Assembly (NCBI GenBank): GCA_015499995.1
Contig: JADNRV010000546.1
Span: forward strand, 1-25,368
Direction of reading: 5' to 3'
Length of the DNA stretch: 25,368 nucleotides
Source: Flammula alnicola
Taxonomy: Eukaryota > Basidiomycota > Agaricomycetes > Agaricales > Strophariaceae
The notes beneath the pieces were generated by a model. The model did no database searches, was not told the origin of the DNA, and saw only the letters and a program-made list of their open reading frames with translations. This document shows positions 21,417-25,368 of this stretch, piece after piece (the stretch's first letter is position 1; the number at the start of each line of letters is the position of its first letter). The translations under genes were made by a program, and so were the position numbers.

Positions 21417-21489
21417 TAAACCTCGTTCTCACCATCGCTCGGCTGGACGCCGGAGCCGGCCGTTCCGGAGGCCCCTTGCTAAGCAATGT

Positions 21490-21633
21490 CCAACCGTGAT
21501 CGGTGACATGACGCCTTGGCCACGACGCCCTTGTTCCCCTCTCCTCATGCTCTCAAACTAATGCGTTCCATGACCAAAACCAACGTTAGTGATATACGCT
21601 GACCTCAAGGACACCGACTTTGGAGATTTTAAC
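21490..21633 (+). promoter_or_regulatory. promoter remnant and leader of NACHT-D
   Basis: Contains GGCCACGACGCCCTTGTTCC, the CTCTCCTCATGCTCTCAAAC string, ACCAACGTTAGTGATATACG and GACTTTGGAGATTTTAAC, as in the other leaders. The CCAAT/GATTGG string of A, B and C is not seen in its usual place: the homology fades near 21490-21515. Confidence 0.5.
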
Positions 21634-24132
21634 ATACAGACCACCAATCACCAAGGATCAGGCGCCCTGATCGCTCTCAAAGGTTGGGCATCTCAACGAT
21701 GCACTGTCGCGCAATTCAAACGCTGACATCTGCTTCTATACTAGGCATGGATCTTCTCGTGTCTCAGGTAGTCCCAGGCGCGTTTCATACCGCCGATGAA
21801 AACTACGATGCTCCCATATGCCATCCGAATACCCGAATTGCCGTCTTGGTCGAAATAATGGACTGGCTCAATGATACCAATGACCCCCACTGTGCGATGT
21901 GGATTCGCGGTGCTGCCGGAGCTGGAAAATCAGCAATCGCACGAACAATAGCACAGATATGTGAGGAGCGAGGTCGATTGTCTTCTTCATTCTTCTTTTC
22001 GAGGACGGCCGGCGACAAGAGGCGAAGTGACGATAAACACCTGGTGGCGACTCTCGCATATCAGATGATGGAGTATAGTTCAGAAACACAATCCTTTGTT
22101 TCGGAGGCAATGGCCAATAGCGGATCCATTTTCGATTTAACACTGGACACACAGATCGACGAATTGATCGTTATTCCCCTTTCACGACTCTCCAATACCT
22201 CTTCCTTAGGCTCGCCAACCCTTCCGAAGATCATTATCATTGATGGTCTGGATGATTGTCACAACAAGGACATGCAGAGTGTTATTGTGAAGGAATTCGT
22301 AGCGGCTGTTGCGCGGATGCAACACAACTTCCCGCATAAACTGCTTATTGCGAGTCGACCTGAACAGATTATCCTGTCCGCTTTCAGTGATCGTAGGGTT
22401 GTTCCCTTCCTCCGTGTTCTATCATTGGACGACCGTTGGAAGCCCGACAATGATATTCGGAACTTCCTCGTCCACAGTTTTGCTGACATTAGGCAGACGC
22501 ACCCCCTCAGACATCTCATCCCTTCCGATTGGCCAACCTCCCATGATATCGAGAAACTCGTCGAGAAATCATCTGGCCAATTTATCTACGCGGCTACAGT
22601 TAGCAAATACATCAAATCGCGTTACAATCATCCCGTCCAGTGCTTGAAAATAATCATCGAGCTCATCAAGGATCCCGAAATTCGACCATACGCAGAACTT
22701 GATGGACTATACACCTACCTTTTTGCGCAGACCGAGGAGCCTGACGCTGTTCTCCATATCCTCTGCATTCTTCTTATGCCATCACCTACCATGATGACGA
22801 TTCCCTTTATTCAAGACTTGCTTAGTCTAGACGAGGGCGATGTCGAACTCGCTTTAAGTGGCCTTTCGTCAATAATGGAAATTAAATCATCAAAAATCAA
22901 CTTCCTTCATGCTTCTCTCCCGGACTTCCTGTTGGATGAAACACGGGCAGGAAGGTTTTACGCCAATAGCGACAGGATTTGTGTCCATCTTTTCCGCTGT
23001 TGCCTCAGGTACATCTCGGAAAGTACGTGTTGAGACCGGATTGACAGCAACATTGACTAATCTCCTCACGGTAGGCAAAATTGGCAGGGGCGACATCGAA
23101 GCTATCTCGATATGTTTCCTGGGTCTTGGACATTTCGCCAAGAGTGTTCGAACAGCTCATTCAGAAATTTATGATGCTTTAGCGGGTTTTGATTTAAAAT
23201 TCGCTTTAAAGCTTGCCGCCAAGACAGCGGATTTATTGGAAACGAGTTGGCAGAGTATGAGTCTATACGTAGGAGAGTTTCTCACGTGGATTTTACAGCA
23301 GGTATTTAATGTTGTTTCTGTCCTACTCGGTCAAACTCTGTCCTCATACAGTTGCCTTTCAGCACAAAAAACAATCCTCATTTCGAACACCCTATATCCC
23401 GTTGGAAATTATCAGTCAACTTCAAGAATGGGTATCGGATCAACTACGAAAACTTCCATTAGACGGTCCCATTGCCAGGTATGCTCCTAAAAGCACCTTC
23501 AGTGAGCTGGATTGTCTAATCCCTCCTTCCCTGGCCCCATTAACAGTCCTCTCGATAACGAAACCTTTGAAACGGTCTTCGCCGATCCAGAAATAAACTT
23601 CTGTTATTCCTTGGTGTTTCAGCCTGAGGATCGTTATATCACCTTTCGTCGCGCCGAACTATTAGGGGCATTCAAAATGGACGGAGATGAGCGATTATAT
23701 ATTGCCCTTTACTACTGCCATTATTTCTTTAGCGATCGACTGTAAGTCTGTCCAATTTCTCGTTGACATTCTTGCTCACATCCTAAGGTTATCAGTGAAA
23801 TGGTCGATTTTCACTCTGACGCCAAGGAGCGAAGGATGCGTCACGTCGCGATACACGTATCTTTCTTCCTTCAGAATGCAGCACCTCGGATCGACGTCTA
23901 TCTCTCTCTTTACAAAGTCCTGGCGTTCAATTCAACTCAAGAATTCGAGGAAATTTTGCGGAAAGCTTCCCTAAGACTCCGCCTTGTCGATCCTCTGGTT
24001 CGTTACCTTGAGTTGCGTTTACAGCATAGTTTTCCATCTCCCAGCCAGGAAAATCATGATTTGGCGCTCTCTCTTGCTGAGTATTTGGTAAAGGTAATAA
24101 AACTATGGTCAGTATTTAATGACACGTTCTGA
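21634..24132 (+). CDS. NACHT-domain NTPase, copy D, start codon changed to ATA
   Basis: Predicted exons: 21634-21682, 21745-23022, 23075-23301, 23363-23478, 23547-23741, 23796-24132. The frame is clean throughout. Where A, B and C have ATG CAG ACC, D has ATA (21634-21636). The next in-frame ATG after splicing is 21747, at the start of MDLLVSQVVPGAF, which gives 716 residues and removes only the 17-residue leader. Walker A GAAGAGKSA and the rest of the NTPase core are present; Walker B reads IIIIDGLDDC, so the second acidic residue is Asp instead of Glu. The C-terminal part is full length. It may still be functional from the second ATG, because the missing leader holds no known motif. Use of that ATG requires retention or removal of the short first intron without harm, since 21747 lies just after the acceptor. 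Confidence 0.8.
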
Positions 24133-25368
24133 CCAGAAATGGCGTATAGACACACGAAGCATTCCCTTTCCTTGGTAAAAAAGACCGATATTCACGAGCC
24201 AAGTTGGTTATTGCCAAATGGGTGGTGCGGTGGAGGCAGCTGCAGTTTTCTTTTGGTTTCTCTTCTTTTGTTATCTCGTTTATTGTCATTTTAGCTGCTG
24301 CTATGTACAAATGCCTGTAATCCTTTGTTGAATTCCCAAGTCCAAGAGTCTATAATGTGGTAGCATTGTCGTGCTTTAGCTGACTAGCTGCAGTGCAGAA
24401 AAGGGCCCATCATGTGTGGGATTGTTGTATTGCCATATTGTAGATTCATGAAATATGCACTGGCTTTCTGTCTCGCTAACGTCGTGATCATATCTCATGT
24501 TGCAGGTGCCAGGCAGGACAATGAAGATAGTATATCAGAATGGGATGACAGCGCATTTTTTATAATGCACTGCTACCGCTGTATTAGATGCTCGTGAGCA
24601 ATTTCTCAAAGAGACTCTAGTCAATGACATCCATTAAATCTCTTGACCGATATGATTTTTAATTACATTTATAAATCCAAGTTCCCATGCTCGGTATGCG
24701 ACTCTATCTATGGCTACATGAATGCGAATGCTATGGTGCGGAGAGGATGAACATATGTTAAATGACAAGTTCTTGAATCTTCACAAATAGCACAGGACGC
24801 CAGTACATATACTTCGGCATTGCCAGTTGAGAACAGCTGCACGAGTCAGAGCTTCTTCGGAGCGCCCATCCGTGAGGCACATAGGTCCCGAGCGTTCGCC
24901 TCGTATTAGAGTCTTTCCAACACTTGAGAACGGCGAGCGCGAGGCCACCGCTGTACTTGTTGGCGTAGGGCCAGCCGGAGCAGCGGAAAGGAGTACCGAT
25001 TTCGGCGATGATGGGGGGTGGCGATCAGGAGGTCACTGGTTGAGACGCATATCTAGATGATGAATCGATCGTTAGCTTCTGTCAACCAAGCATTAGACGA
25101 GGAAGACACACGAGGAAGATGCAACAGATATCGAGTCTCTCATTACCACTGTTGGCCCAGACGAACACAACGAAGGCCACGGATGCCATTTGGTTAACCG
25201 TCAGACGCGGCGAGACCAACTGCGATGATCGCAAGGGCAGGAGCCTGAGCACACCTAAAAACTCCCTGACATCTGATCTGTCAGGTGCTACCCAACACCA
25301 AACCAAGAGACAGAGTGCTCGTGGTTGAAAACCTCGCCGTGGAGTCCGAGAAAACAACACTAAGCCAC
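24133..25368 (-). repeat. NACHT-downstream block, copy D, cut by the window edge
   Basis: Matches the blocks after A and B. Compared with these it has the retroelement insertion at 24240-24350 and a loss of about 70 bp in the SEILIKVD frame (near 24470). On the minus strand the GTPFRCSGWPYANKYSGGLA stretch (about 24925-25000) is preserved, but the following part is frameshifted. It runs to the right edge and ends within the segment that matches 10330 in A and 16455 in B. Confidence 0.5.
24240..24350 (-). mobile_element. ~110-bp retroelement 3' end in the flank of NACHT-D
   Basis: The inverted counterpart of 18026-18130, at the same position relative to the NACHT stop. On the minus strand it reads ...AAATGACAATAAACGAGAT followed by an A-rich tail. 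Its presence only in C and D marks them as sharing a more recent ancestor with each other than with A or B. Confidence 0.65.

Overview
The window is nuclear DNA of a filamentous basidiomycete, most likely a wood- or litter-decaying agaricomycete. Three things point there: short introns (about 48-68 nt) with GT...YAG ends, a class II secreted (manganese-type) peroxidase, and a local expansion of the NACHT NTPase family that is typically large in Agaricomycetes. Genes recognised here were read by eye, so splice models are predictions.

Layout. 1-1076: 3' part of a class II peroxidase, clean in its C-terminal half but carrying several one-base frameshifts before that, hence probably a pseudogene. 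1440-1845: scraps of an unrecognised membrane-protein gene. 2202-6410: a complete hAT DNA transposon (terminal inverted repeats, perfect 8-bp target duplication, 10-exon transposase) that landed inside the promoter of the first NACHT gene. 6559-9136: NACHT-A, frame-clean. 9140-10530: a flanking block that recurs after other copies. 10544-11423: an 880-bp SINE-like retroelement with a tRNA-like head, poly-A tail and 14-bp target duplication. 12088-15032: NACHT-B, interrupted only by a 411-bp non-autonomous hAT element. 15050-16830: its copy of the downstream block, which holds minus-strand gene remnants. 20770-18235 (minus): NACHT-C, a frameshifted pseudogene. 21205-21416: a small TA-flanked inverted-repeat element between the divergent C and D promoters. 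21634-24132: NACHT-D, open reading frame clean but start ATG changed to ATA. 24133-25368: a third copy of the downstream block, cut by the window edge.

How it fits together. The four NACHT copies share promoter (CCAAT box), 5' leader, six-exon structure and 3' flank, so they are segmental duplicates: A and B in direct orientation, C and D as an inverted pair. C and D share a ~105-bp retroelement insertion absent from A and B, which makes them sister copies. Each copy differs in fate: A keeps its protein but has its upstream promoter displaced by 4.2 kb of transposon, B is split by a MITE, C is decayed, D has lost its start codon. The encoded proteins are NACHT-only NTPases (fungal NLR-like), with no recognisable N-terminal effector or C-terminal repeat domain; a role in self/non-self recognition or stress signalling is inference from the family. 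The main interest is a natural series of fates of one immune-receptor-like gene under attack by three kinds of mobile element.
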